Source: Fibrobacteria bacterium (GTDB lineage: Bacteria > Fibrobacterota > Fibrobacteria > UBA11236). From it: a stretch of 64,000 bases of DNA. The notes under the pieces were generated by a model. That model did not search any database, was not told the DNA's origin, and saw only the letters and a program-made list of their open reading frames with translations. The position numbers were made by a program, and so were the translations under genes. Position 1 is the stretch's first letter. Each line of letters begins with the position of its first letter. The stretch lies in NCBI GenBank assembly GCA_017881725.1, contig JADGQO010000073.1:26533-90532 (forward strand), given 5' to 3'. This document shows positions 51,154 through 59,798 of this stretch, in pieces.

Positions 51154-52461
51154 TTAAAAGGCGCGCTTTCCCATGGGTACGCCTTGCTTTTCCAAAATCC
51201 CGCTCTCGTTGATTTTCACCGTGAGCGGCAAGGGGTGCGTCGAGTAATACGCACGCGCCTCCGGCCCCGCCATGCCGACCATCCAATCGATGTGATATTT
51301 CAATACCGCTTGCTGCACCTCGGTCAAGTCGGTCTCGGTGGTCATGCTGATGACCTGCCAATTTTTATTGCCGAAGGATTTTTGGAATTCCCGGATATCG
51401 TTGATTTGGTCCAAACACGGCTTGCATAAAGTCGACCAAAAATGGATAAGGATTTTTTTTCCTTTCATGGAGGACAATTTCAAGGTGTCTCCATCCAGGT
51501 TGACGAAATGGATATCCGGCGCGGCGCGCCCTTCCACGGCTTTGGCCGCAGCGGCACCCGGGTCATATCCGGACAACTTTTGCAGTTCCAACCAATGGCC
51601 ATTTTCATCCGCACCCTTCAACTCATAGGTGGAATTGTCCAATGAAAATCGGAAGTTTTTTCCCGCCGACACGGCATACCCATCCGCATCGAGGGATTTG
51701 TTAAGCACTCCGTCGCCGTCCCAATCCAACAAGAAACGATCCCCGGCGGACAAATGGAATTTGCCATCCCCATCCAAATCACAAAGGCCCACGAGCCGGG
51801 ATTTCCCTCCCTCATCAAAAGCGCCGAAGGCAAGGTCCTGAACGCGAACGCTTACCGGCGGTTCATCGCACTTGGCCCAAATGATGGACGTTTTCAAGTC
51901 TTCGCAGCGCGCCTCCCAGGCTTTGGCTTTATCGGCCGCCCGGCATAAGGTAAGCGGTGCCATCCCGCCACCCACGCGATCCACCGTAACACAGGAGTCA
52001 CTCTGGGGCCAAAACCGGGCCGGACCGTCATTGCCGAGATCTTCGTCATTATTCAAATCCGCGAAAACCGAATCGCCATGGGCGGTTTTAAACAATGCGA
52101 TGGTTAAAACCCGATCCCTGCCCATGGGCCGCAAACCGCGCAGGGTGAAGAACCGCAATTCATCCACGGACTTATTTCGAGGCAAAACCAATTTTTCGTC
52201 CGCTTCCACCCGAGGAAGCAAAACCGCTTGGCAGCTTGGACCCGAGCAGTCCAGGAAATCACCGGGTCCGGGTTCCCGAGGATCGGAACCGCGCCGGTTC
52301 AGCGTCACGCGTATCGAAGGTCCGGAGGATATCAGCGGAGTAGGGCTTTCGGCTCGCGGCTCGGGTTGGAATGCTCCGAGCCAAACCGCAAGGAAGAACG
52401 CCAACCGAATTGAAAAGCCTATTTTTATGTGAAGGCGGGAGAGAGCGTATTTGAAATTCAT
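51154..52461 (-). CDS. Thioredoxin-fold (TlpA-like) protein with Asp-rich calcium-type loops
   Basis: A signal peptide or anchor (about 12-35) precedes a long beta-rich region with three Asp-rich loops: DLNNDEDLGNDG, DLDGDGKFHLSAGD and DWDGDGVLNKSLDADG, like EF-hand or dockerin calcium loops. The C-terminal 115 residues form a TlpA/ResA-type thioredoxin domain with redox pair CKPC in 'IHFWSTLCKPCLDQI' and cis-Pro in HPLPLTV. It probably reduces or shuffles disulphides at the envelope. The 435 residues are far longer than a simple TlpA. Partner unknown. Confidence 0.83.
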   Translation of the reverse strand: MNFKYALSRLHIKIGFSIRLAFFLAVWLGAFQPEPRAESPTPLISSGPSIRVTLNRRGSDPREPGPGDFLDCSGPSCQAVLLPRVEADEKLVLPRNKSVDELRFFTLRGLRPMGRDRVLTIALFKTAHGDSVFADLNNDEDLGNDGPARFWPQSDSCVTVDRVGGGMAPLTLCRAADKAKAWEARCEDLKTSIIWAKCDEPPVSVRVQDLAFGAFDEGGKSRLVGLCDLDGDGKFHLSAGDRFLLDWDGDGVLNKSLDADGYAVSAGKNFRFSLDNSTYELKGADENGHWLELQKLSGYDPGAAAAKAVEGRAAPDIHFVNLDGDTLKLSSMKGKKILIHFWSTLCKPCLDQINDIREFQKSFGNKNWQVISMTTETDLTEVQQAVLKYHIDWMVGMAGPEARAYYSTHPLPLTVKINESGILEKQGVPMGKRAF

Positions 52462-52578
52462 CTACCGTGAAAATATGCGGAGAGGACAAAAAAAACAACT
52501 GCTTTTCCGGATTGAAAACCGTTGTTCAAGCGGAATTATGGAGGGAAAAGTGCGGGATATCGATAACGCCAGGAAGGC

Positions 52579-53208
52579 TTAGTGTCCGCCGCTGAAGGAG
52601 AAATAATTCACGGCGGCCTGAATCATGCCGATAAAAACACCCAGGATTAATCCGATGAAGGCGATTTCATTCATCTCGCGATACCCGATTTCCTCAATGA
52701 TGGCGTTCAGGCGTTGAACATCAAAGGCCAAAATATTGCGCTTGATGGTATCCCGCAAATCAATTTTACTCTCCAGGCTTTGCACCAAAAGTTCGGTATA
52801 TTTTTCCGCCTCGGAGGAAAACATGTCGGAGATCTTGTCCCGGATACCGCTCAACTTGTCCGCGGATACGAACATGCTGATGAGGGGCATGGAAGCGAGT
52901 ATCTCGCCCACCTTTTCCTCCCATTTGTCGGCGATCAACTGGCGCATGGCTTTGGAAGGGTCAATTCGTTTTAGAAAGCCCAAGATATCCTCTTCCTTGA
53001 GGAACTCGCGCGCAATCGCCTCGGAAATCCGCTCGGCCAAATCGGCTTGCCGTCGCGGTAAAAGCCCTTGAATCTTAAACCCCAAAATATTGATGGGACG
53101 GACCGGCTTGAGCAAAAGCTTGACGGCCAGCCAGTTCGTGAGCCAACCATGGAGCCCGGCCAGCACCATAGGCAGAACCAAAAGCATTAAAACCTGATGA
53201 ATTCCCAT
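52579..53208 (-). CDS. DUF445 family membrane protein
   Basis: Uncharacterised membrane protein of 209 residues. The family hallmark is at the N-terminus: LPMVLAGLHGWLTNWLAVKLLLKPVRP, then GLLPRRQADLAERISEAIAREFL. A helical, charged middle and a C-terminal helix (FIGLILGVFIGMIQAAVNYF) follow, so both ends are in the membrane. This is the short form of DUF445. Function unknown. Its start lies 126 bases from the tRNA-Asn gene on the other strand. Confidence 0.9.
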   Translation of the reverse strand: MGIHQVLMLLVLPMVLAGLHGWLTNWLAVKLLLKPVRPINILGFKIQGLLPRRQADLAERISEAIAREFLKEEDILGFLKRIDPSKAMRQLIADKWEEKVGEILASMPLISMFVSADKLSGIRDKISDMFSSEAEKYTELLVQSLESKIDLRDTIKRNILAFDVQRLNAIIEEIGYREMNEIAFIGLILGVFIGMIQAAVNYFSFSGGH

Positions 53209-53334
53209 AATTATAAAGTAGTCAACCCAGACCCGAATACCTTACCTTGAATTCAAAGTGACCTTTAGCTAATTTTTCACACCTGCTTTTCGGTGGTCGG
53301 GGCTTACCAAGTCCCGGCGCCGGATTGAAATCGG

Positions 53335-53410
53335 TGCCTGATAGCTCAGTTGGTAGAGCAAGCGACTGTTAATCGCTCGGTCCCAGGTTCGAGTCCTGGT
53401 CAGGCAGCCA
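53335..53410 (+). tRNA. tRNA-Asn (anticodon GTT), CCA encoded
   Basis: The cloverleaf is complete: acceptor TGCCTGA pairs with TCAGGCA, D-arm AGCTCAGTTGGTAGAGC, anticodon stem GCGA/TCGC with loop CTGTTAA (anticodon GTT at 53368-53370), and T-arm with GGTTCGAGTCC. The discriminator G is followed by an encoded CCA. Upstream, TTGAAT, a 17-base spacer and TAATTT may be a weak promoter. Confidence 0.97.
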
Positions 53411-53527
53411 TTTCAAGCGGACTCCAATCGAAAATCGTATTACGCCCATGCTTCCCGCACGGATAAAAAAAGCCCGTTGTCGTTATGCTAGGAAAATAAG
53501 CGCATGCTTTCGGGAATGAAATCGCGT

Positions 53528-54301
53528 TTAAAAATATGCCTTGTAAAAAAAATAAGTCGTCATGGACGCGGCGATGAGGCCGATGAGCTTTCGCACATGA
53601 ATCGGATTCACCTTTTGCACCAAGGTACCGGCCCCATAGCCGCCCACGGCGCAACCCGCCATCATCACCAGGCACGAATGCCAGTGAATCATTCCCTTCC
53701 AGGCGAAAATGATCATCCCGATGGTATTGATGATGAGTACGACCACGGTTTTCAGCGCATTCATTTCGTGGATATCGTCCATGCCCATCAAGGCTAATAC
53801 AGCCAAGGTCATGATCCCCATGCCGCCGCCGAAATAGCCGCCGTACACGGCGATCAAAAACATCAGCGTCCGTGACAGCGCCGGAGGAAGTTCCTGGGTT
53901 GGCCCATGACGCGCAGACAACTTTGCGGTGATGGACCGCCCGAAAATGAACAGCAGGGTCGCGAACAGGAGCAAGTACGGAAGCAGCGCCACGAAAAAAC
54001 GGTTGGTGGTATACAGCAGCAGCACCGCTCCGATGGCGGAGCCAAGCAAGACCACGGCCAAATACCAGCCCAGGGAATACCGGCTCGGCTTTAGATTTTT
54101 CCGATACGCAAATAGGCTGGCTACGATTCCCGGCCACACTGCCACCGTGCCGCCGACATTCGCCAATAGCGGCGTCAAGCCGGAAAAAACCAAAGCCGGC
54201 AAGGTGATGAATCCACCACCTCCGGCCAAAGCGTTTAAGCCTCCGGCGAAGACGCCCGCCGCGAATAATATCAGTACACGAACCCAATCTTCCATACTCA
54301 A
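53528..54301 (-). CDS. TauE/SafE-type (sulfite exporter family) permease
   Basis: This 257-residue membrane protein has eight hydrophobic helices and the two family repeats: AAGVFAGGLNALAGGGGFITLPAL and, in the second half, AVYGGYFGGGMGIMTLAVLAL, which are the signature of TauE/SafE transporters of sulfonates or related anions. Substrate is not predictable from the neighbours (tRNA gene and purU). It is divergent from purU. A longer open frame on the same strand is an artefact of another frame. Confidence 0.88.
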   Translation of the reverse strand: MSMEDWVRVLILFAAGVFAGGLNALAGGGGFITLPALVFSGLTPLLANVGGTVAVWPGIVASLFAYRKNLKPSRYSLGWYLAVVLLGSAIGAVLLLYTTNRFFVALLPYLLLFATLLFIFGRSITAKLSARHGPTQELPPALSRTLMFLIAVYGGYFGGGMGIMTLAVLALMGMDDIHEMNALKTVVVLIINTIGMIIFAWKGMIHWHSCLVMMAGCAVGGYGAGTLVQKVNPIHVRKLIGLIAASMTTYFFYKAYF

Positions 54302-54466
54302 AGGGTAGTCCTCATTCGGCTCGCTTTAAAGACTGGCCGGGTCTTTTTATATCTCGTACTCGACCCAAGGCAATATCCAGGGTTGCAGGGAAACCAACAG
54401 TTGCGGGCTTCCCGGCGCGCCTGGAAACCTTCGGCAGAAAATTTCATTCCCGGGAAAAAGCATCTC

Positions 54467-55330
54467 ATGATGGAACGCGCGGATACCGCCACCCTATTGG
54501 TCAGTTGCCGGGATCGCACCGGTTTGGTCGTAGCCCTATCGGACTTTATTTTCCGCAACGGCGGCAATATTCTCGATGCCGACCAACACTCGGAAGCCGA
54601 GAGCGGATTGTTCCTGATGCGTTTGGTCTGGGACATGCGCGGGTTCAAATTGGATCGGACCGCGACGCACAAAGCCTTGACGGAGTTGGCCCTGCCCTTT
54701 GAACTGACCTGGCAATTATCCTATTCGGATCGGAAACCGCGCGTAGCCGTTTTTTCCGGCCGCACGCATCATTGCCTCTATGACCTGCTTCTCAATCGGC
54801 AATTGGGCGACCTGCAAGGCGACATCGCCATGGTCATTTCCAACCACCCTGAAACCGCCGATGTTTGCAGCCACTTCGGCGTTCCGTTCACTTTGATTAC
54901 CGTCGAAAACGGAGACAAAGCCAAAGCCGAGGCCAAGCAAAAAGCGTTGCTGGCGGAGTTAGGCATCGATTTGGTCGTGCTGGCCCGTTACATGCAAATT
55001 CTCTCGCCGCAATTTGTCTCGGATTGGTTGGGCCGGATGATCAATATCCACCATTCCTTCCTGCCCGCGTTCGTGGGCGCAAAACCCTACCATCAGGCCA
55101 AGGAGCGGGGCGTGAAAATCATCGGCGCCACGGCGCATTACGTGACCTCCGAATTGGATCAGGGCCCCATCATCGACCAGGACGTGTGCCGGGTCAGCCA
55201 CCGCGACGAAGTGGAGGACTTGGTGCGCAAGGGCCGGGATTTGGAGCGGCAAGTTTTGATCCGCGCGGTGAGATTACACTTGGAACGCCGGGTTTTGGTG
55301 AGCGGAAACCGCACCATCGTTTTCTCGTAG
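54467..55330 (+). CDS. purU: Formyltetrahydrofolate deformylase
   Basis: PurU hydrolyses 10-formyl-tetrahydrofolate to formate and tetrahydrofolate. The 287 residues hold an N-terminal ACT domain ('LLVSCRDRTGLVVALSDFIFRNGGNI', residues 6-85) and a formyltransferase domain with the catalytic Asn, His and Asp in INIHHSFLPAF and HYVTSELDQGPI. ACT plus hydrolase order separates it from PurN. ATG 54467 (followed by a second ATG) starts right at the ACT domain. An N-terminal extension upstream has no support. Confidence 0.94.
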   Translation: MMERADTATLLVSCRDRTGLVVALSDFIFRNGGNILDADQHSEAESGLFLMRLVWDMRGFKLDRTATHKALTELALPFELTWQLSYSDRKPRVAVFSGRTHHCLYDLLLNRQLGDLQGDIAMVISNHPETADVCSHFGVPFTLITVENGDKAKAEAKQKALLAELGIDLVVLARYMQILSPQFVSDWLGRMINIHHSFLPAFVGAKPYHQAKERGVKIIGATAHYVTSELDQGPIIDQDVCRVSHRDEVEDLVRKGRDLERQVLIRAVRLHLERRVLVSGNRTIVFS

Positions 55331-55354
55331 GGCCGCGACGTTCGCCTACGGCGC

Positions 55355-55397
55355 CTACCGTAACCCATAAATGACCGTAACCGTCAAGGTACGGTAG
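55355..55397. repeat. Hairpin in the purU-atzF convergent gap
   Basis: CTACCGT(A)ACC pairs with GGTACGGTAG across a 22-base loop that contains a small TGAC/GTCA arm. Two GTAAC half-sites lie in it (55360 and 55377), and the second forms GTAAC-N6-GGTAC. No T-run follows on either strand, so it is not a normal terminator. Confidence 0.5.
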
Positions 55398-55443
55398 CTC
55401 AAAAATCCATGATCACAAGGGGGTTGGTCTTTTACGGGCCGGC

Positions 55444-57351
55444 TCACTTCCGGGTCCGGGAAAGACTCTCCAGGTATTCGACCCAACCGCCCCATTCCGT
55501 GATATCCTTGCCCTGGGCGGCAGCGTAGGCCTCGATCAGGAACCCTTTCACGGAGGAGCCATCTTCCAACTCCAAAGTCCCCAACCCAAGCGGTTCGCGC
55601 ACCTTTTGCAAAAACCGGCCGGCGCCTTCAGGTAGAAACTCCCAGATCTCCACCGTCACCATTCCTGAACTGCCGATTTGCTTCACCAGGCCGGGGAATT
55701 TACGTCCCTGCCATTCCATCGCATAGAGTTTATACCGCCCTGCCGTACGCGCCTCCCGGATGAACTTGGCGCCCAAGTCGGTCAGCTCAACGTTCAGGGG
55801 CTGTCCGCGCATATGTAGGCCCGCTACGGCTATTTGTACACCTTCACGAGGCAAGACCCTGCCCGCATCGCGGCTTGAGAAAGGCGAGTCCGTCACAGGC
55901 GGTTTCGGCACAAGCCTATCCGTTCCGTCAGGAATGTCCTCTTGAAGTCCCAACAAGCAGTGGCGGCCCACTCCAAGCGTCAGCCCGGTCGCACGGTGGA
56001 AGCGATCACCCAGGGATAAAAGTTTTTTCTCTGCGAAGGCCGGAGCGATGAGAGTTATCCCGAAAGGCAAACCGCGCGAGGTCATGGCGGCCGGAACCGC
56101 AAGCGCGGAAAGGTCCAAAAGGTTTACGAAGTTGGTATAGGTACCCAGCCGGGTATTCGTCGCCAATGGATCCGCATCAATTTCCGCCAGGGAATAATGC
56201 GTCGGCGTCGTGGGCACCACCAGGATATCGATGTGACGGAATTTTTCCCGACACGCCGCGCGGTAGGCTTCCAATTTGTAAAAGGATCGAAAGGCATCCA
56301 CAGCCTTCAGCGAATCGGCCGGAGCCATGATTTTTTCCAGCACCGGCAAGACTTGGCCGGGATGGTCGGCCAGGAAATCTCCGAAAGCCGCTTGCCGCTC
56401 CGCCAACCACGGTCCTTGATAAAGCATTTTGGCCGTGTCCGCGAAAATGGAAAAGTCGATCTCGATCCGCCTACCTCCCAGTGATTCCAACCGCGCACAG
56501 GCTGCTTGGAAGCCGAGTGCATATTCCGCATTGTCCGCAAAATCCAGGTGAGCGCCACCGGGAACGCCAAACCGAAAATCTCCATGCTCATCCTGCAACG
56601 ATTGATACGCAGCTGGTCTTAGGCGGGAATAGGCATCCCGTTCATCCGGGCCTTGTATAACTTCCAATACCGAATCCGCATCCTGACACGTTAGGGCGAA
56701 TACGGACACACAATCCAGGGAACGGCAGGCAGGTACAACCCCTGCCGTCGAAACCAATCCCCGCGTCGGTTTCAGGCCCACGATGTTGTTGAACCCCGCA
56801 GGGACGCGTCCGGACCCAGCCGTGTCCGTCCCCAGGGCAAAAACCGCCTGACCCAACGCCACAGCCAAGGCGGAACCGGAACTGGAACCGCCGGAAATAA
56901 AATCCGGATTAAAAGCATTGCGCACGGAGCCGTATGGCGAGCGCGAACCGACCAATCCGGTGGCGAATTGATCCATATTGGTTTTCCCCAGAATGAGCGC
57001 GCCGGCGGCACGAAGTTTAGCCACGCAAAACGCATCCGATTCCGCCGTATATGCAAAGGACGGGCAGGCGGCGGTCGTGGGCATCCCAGCCACATCGATA
57101 TTGTCCTTTACCGCGCAGGGCATTCCGAACAGCGGCATCCCCACCAAGGCCCCGGCATCCCGCTCAATCTTCAAAAGCAACGCTTCCGACTGCGCTAAAA
57201 TAGATGACCAATTTTCCTGGTAAATCCAAATCGGGTTTTCGCGAAACTCGTCCAGTCGCGCATGAACGAAGGCCAGAACGGTTCGGACATAATTCGGTTC
57301 CTGTAAATACCGGAGTCTAAGTACGCCCATCTCCAGGTTTACGGTGCCCAT
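55444..57351 (-). CDS. atzF: Allophanate hydrolase
   Basis: Hydrolyses allophanate to ammonia and CO2, the last step of urea- or guanidine-carboxylation pathways. The 635 residues have an amidase-signature domain with Lys82 (AVKDNID), Ser156 and Ser180 (SGGSSSGSALAV, TDTAGSGRVPAG) and a C-terminal allophanate-specific domain from about 450 (LFVY-like barrel, 'RYKLYAMEWQGRKFPGLV'). Length is like AtzF (about 600). AAGGGG precedes ATG 57351. A sigma-54-type promoter is 36-50 bases upstream. It is divergent from the transport and carboxylase genes, which supply its substrate. Confidence 0.95.
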   Translation of the reverse strand: MGTVNLEMGVLRLRYLQEPNYVRTVLAFVHARLDEFRENPIWIYQENWSSILAQSEALLLKIERDAGALVGMPLFGMPCAVKDNIDVAGMPTTAACPSFAYTAESDAFCVAKLRAAGALILGKTNMDQFATGLVGSRSPYGSVRNAFNPDFISGGSSSGSALAVALGQAVFALGTDTAGSGRVPAGFNNIVGLKPTRGLVSTAGVVPACRSLDCVSVFALTCQDADSVLEVIQGPDERDAYSRLRPAAYQSLQDEHGDFRFGVPGGAHLDFADNAEYALGFQAACARLESLGGRRIEIDFSIFADTAKMLYQGPWLAERQAAFGDFLADHPGQVLPVLEKIMAPADSLKAVDAFRSFYKLEAYRAACREKFRHIDILVVPTTPTHYSLAEIDADPLATNTRLGTYTNFVNLLDLSALAVPAAMTSRGLPFGITLIAPAFAEKKLLSLGDRFHRATGLTLGVGRHCLLGLQEDIPDGTDRLVPKPPVTDSPFSSRDAGRVLPREGVQIAVAGLHMRGQPLNVELTDLGAKFIREARTAGRYKLYAMEWQGRKFPGLVKQIGSSGMVTVEIWEFLPEGAGRFLQKVREPLGLGTLELEDGSSVKGFLIEAYAAAQGKDITEWGGWVEYLESLSRTRK

Positions 57352-57397
57352 TCCATCCCCTTCATTTTAAGCCAAAACCAATTGGCATAGCGTAATA

Positions 57398-57413
57398 GCA
57401 AGTTTTTATCCAA
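57398..57413 (-). promoter_or_regulatory. Sigma-54-type promoter of atzF
   Basis: Reading on the minus strand, TTGG-N8-TTGC has the required ten bases between the -24 GG and the -12 GC. Transcription would begin near 57387, giving a leader of about 36 bases before the atzF start. Confidence 0.6.
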
Positions 57414-57460
57414 GCCAGGAATGTCAAACAGATCTGGGACAATCGCTAACAAAAAAATGA

Positions 57461-57487
57461 TTAATCGGTTTTTCATGTGACGATTAA
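57461..57487. promoter_or_regulatory. Inverted repeat, candidate activator site
   Basis: TTAATCG (57461-57467) and CGATTAA (57481-57487) are separated by 13 bases, about midway between the two sigma-54-type promoters and 135-170 bases upstream of the rightward one. This is where an NtrC-type enhancer would be expected, though it is not the classical NtrC sequence. Confidence 0.35.
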
Positions 57488-57622
57488 AGACTTTATATGA
57501 CACTTATTTCCATAAATAAAGATGCTGTTTCCACTTTTTAACAGTCCTGCTATTCAAAATCAAAAGGCCAGTCTAAATTCGGAAATCACGGCAATAAACC
57601 AAAATTTTTTGCGATTTAAAGT

Positions 57623-57638
57623 TTGGTACAGGGATTGC
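57623..57638 (+). promoter_or_regulatory. Sigma-54-type promoter of the importer-carboxylase operon
   Basis: TTGG-N8-TTGC with TGGTAC at -24 and TTGCG at -12 fits the sigma-54 consensus and spacing. Predicted start at about 57650, 24 bases before the ATG of the binding-protein gene; GGAG lies eight bases before that ATG. Confidence 0.65.
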
Positions 57639-57673
57639 GTTGAGGTGGTTTAGACTTCCACGGAGACCAACTC

Positions 57674-58690
57674 ATGAATCAAACCTTGTCCAAAATGAAC
57701 CGGAAACGATTCCTATCTAAACTGAGCGCAATCGCTTTGCCGCTGCTGGCCGCCGCCCTTTTCTCAGGCCGGGCCATGGGCGGGACGCCTTTGAAAATCG
57801 CCTATAGCGATTGGCCCGGATGGGTAGCTTGGGACATCGCCGTCCAAAAGGGATGGTTCAAGGAAGCGGGCGTGGACGTGGAATTGGTTTGGTTCGAGTA
57901 CGTGCCTTCGATGGACGCGTTTTCCGCAGGCAAGGTGGACGCAGTTTGCATGACCAATGGCGACGCCTTGGTGACCGGCGCGACCGGAAAAGCCGCCAAA
58001 GGAATTCTGCTCAATGATTTCAGCGACGGCAATGATATGGTCGTGGCCAAGGCCGGAATCAAATCGATGAAGGATTTAAAAGGCAAGAAGATCGGAGTCG
58101 AAGTCGGGTTCGTCGATCATTTACTGTTGTTGAAAGGCTTGGAGGCCAACGGGCTCACGGAAAAAGACGTTACGCTCGTGAATATGCCCACCAACCAAAC
58201 CGCGCAGGCTCTGGCTTCGGGTTCGGTTTCCGCCATCGCCGCTTGGCAGCCGAATTCCGGTCAAGCGCTGAAGGAGTCTCCCGGGTCGACTGCCATTTAC
58301 ACCAGCGCCAATGCGCCGGGCCTGATTTACGACTTGCTCTACGTGAGCCCGGAAAGCCTGGCCAAACATAAGGAAGATTGGAAAAAGGTGGTGAAGGTCT
58401 GGTTCAAGGTGGTGGACTTCATCAAGGAGCCCAAAAACAAAGCCGAATACCTGAAAATCATGAGCGCGCGCGTGGGCCTTACTCCCGACGCGTATGAGCC
58501 CCTGATGAAAGGCACGCATCTGCTCGACTTGGCGGAAAACAAAAAGCATTTGCAGGATGGCAAGGACTTGGCTTCGGTATATGGATCATCGAAAATCGTG
58601 GACGATTTCAACGTCAAGAACGCCGTGTATAAGAAAGCCCAGGACATCCCTGCCTACTTGGATCCCTCTTTGGTTCTGGACGGAAAATAA
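57674..58690 (+). CDS. ABC importer substrate-binding protein (NMT1/SsuA-like), guanidine or urea locus
   Basis: This 338-residue periplasmic binding protein has a signal peptide (ending RAMGG) and an NMT1/SsuA-like two-lobed fold ('[17 protein letters not shown]', '[25 protein letters not shown]', '[15 protein letters not shown]'). Such proteins next to UAAP and urea carboxylase genes are annotated as putative urea transporters; given the pathway, guanidine is also a likely substrate. The permease and ATPase genes follow on the same strand. It is the first gene after the rightward sigma-54-type promoter. Confidence 0.88.
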   Translation: MNQTLSKMNRKRFLSKLSAIALPLLAAALFSGRAMGGTPLKIAYSDWPGWVAWDIAVQKGWFKEAGVDVELVWFEYVPSMDAFSAGKVDAVCMTNGDALVTGATGKAAKGILLNDFSDGNDMVVAKAGIKSMKDLKGKKIGVEVGFVDHLLLLKGLEANGLTEKDVTLVNMPTNQTAQALASGSVSAIAAWQPNSGQALKESPGSTAIYTSANAPGLIYDLLYVSPESLAKHKEDWKKVVKVWFKVVDFIKEPKNKAEYLKIMSARVGLTPDAYEPLMKGTHLLDLAENKKHLQDGKDLASVYGSSKIVDDFNVKNAVYKKAQDIPAYLDPSLVLDGK

Positions 58691-58740
58691 ATTTCCCGGG
58701 GCGATGCGGAGACCCATTCATTGATCGTCAAGCATCTCTC

Positions 58741-58796
58741 CCCAGTAACGGGTCTGCCCCATGCGGACCCCAGTAACTCCGCAGTTACCCATGCGG
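58741..58796. repeat. Duplicated element with GTAAC-N6-GTTAC palindrome, copy 5
   Basis: CCCAGTAAC...CCCATGCGG occurs twice in tandem (58741-58766 and 58769-58796). The second unit contains the perfect palindrome at 58773-58788 (spacer TCCGCA); the first unit keeps only GTAAC. It lies between the binding-protein and permease genes. Confidence 0.7.
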
Positions 58797-58807
58797 CGTC
58801 AAAATCC

Positions 58808-59797
58808 ATGAGCACCACCACCCAGAAAACGCCTCGCCGGGGCAACGGCGGTTGGCTACAGGTTCGGAAACCCCTGAGCCGGAAAAAAAGTCTGTGGTTG
58901 GCCCAAGGCGCATTTCTATTGCCACTCCTCCTTTGGTGCGCGATCAGTTATGTGCCGTTCCTATGGCATCCCATGATCACGGTGCAAAACCCCGGCAGCG
59001 TGGATTATTTCCAACCGGGAATGCAGGTTGACCGAGCGGAGTTTAAGGAGCAAAACCAAAAGCAAATCGACCATGGCGGCCTACCCGCTACCGGCACGCG
59101 CGAGAATCCGGTGTATTTGCCCGCACCGCATCGGGTGGCTAAGGCCTTGGTTACGGCCTTCTTGACGCCGCCCATCCGCGACGGCGAACCGTGGCTGCAT
59201 GAAAGCCTGGGACACAGCATTCGCATTATTTTTTTGGGATTCCTGTTTTCGGCCGTGCTGGGAATTCCCCTGGGTCTGCTCTGCGGAACTTTCGCCCTGG
59301 TATCCAAGCTCGGAGAACCGTTCGTGGATTTCGTCCGCTACATGCCGGCGCCGGCTTTCGGCGCCTTGTCCGTGGCCATCCTCGGAATCGACGATGCGCC
59401 CAAGGTGGCCATTATTTTCGTAGGTACCTTTTTCCAAATGGTCCTGGTCCTGGCCAATACCACGCGCTCCTTGCCCATTCCCTTATTGGAAGCGGCTCAG
59501 ACTTTAGGCGCGGGACGCCGCCAGCTGCTGATGAACGTCGTGGTGCCGGGAGTCTTGCCCATGCTGTATCGCGACATGCGCATCCTGTTGGGGTGGGCCT
59601 GGACCTATTTGATTGTGGCGGAACTGATCGGCGCCAGCTCGGGTATCAGCTTCTTCATCTACCAACAGGCCAAGTACCGGAATTACGACAATGTCTACGC
59701 CGCGATCATCCTTATCGGTTTAATCGGACTGGGAACGGATTTGATCCTCAAAGGTCTGGGTCGGGTATTTTTTCCCTGGGAAAAGGATAAGGGGTGA
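58808..59797 (+). CDS. ABC importer permease
   Basis: The 329-residue protein has six membrane helices and the binding-protein-dependent permease motif EAAQTLGAGRRQLLMNVVVPGVLP. A periplasmic insertion after the first helix (about 45-105, with PGSVDYFQPGMQ) is longer than in SsuC/TauC and typical of the UAAP-linked permeases. I start at ATG 58808; a TTG at 58721 would add 29 residues and run through the duplicated element, which is unlikely to be coding. One base separates its stop from the ATPase start. Confidence 0.88.
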   Translation: MSTTTQKTPRRGNGGWLQVRKPLSRKKSLWLAQGAFLLPLLLWCAISYVPFLWHPMITVQNPGSVDYFQPGMQVDRAEFKEQNQKQIDHGGLPATGTRENPVYLPAPHRVAKALVTAFLTPPIRDGEPWLHESLGHSIRIIFLGFLFSAVLGIPLGLLCGTFALVSKLGEPFVDFVRYMPAPAFGALSVAILGIDDAPKVAIIFVGTFFQMVLVLANTTRSLPIPLLEAAQTLGAGRRQLLMNVVVPGVLPMLYRDMRILLGWAWTYLIVAELIGASSGISFFIYQQAKYRNYDNVYAAIILIGLIGLGTDLILKGLGRVFFPWEKDKG

Positions 59798-59798
59798 C

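Larger units (their letters stand above)
57352..57673. promoter_or_regulatory. Divergent control region of the nitrogen locus
   Basis: This AT-rich 322-base gap holds two outward sigma-54-type promoters (57398-57413 leftward, 57623-57638 rightward) and the inverted repeat TTAATCG/CGATTAA (57461-57487) between them. I find neither the conserved segments of the guanidine-I riboswitch nor the short hairpin motifs of guanidine-II or -III in it. Confidence 0.6.

Noticed and set aside
53400..54287. 295-codon minus-strand frame in the TauE region
   Set aside because: It is another frame of the TauE/SafE permease, which has clear membrane helices and family repeats; it also runs into the end of the tRNA gene.
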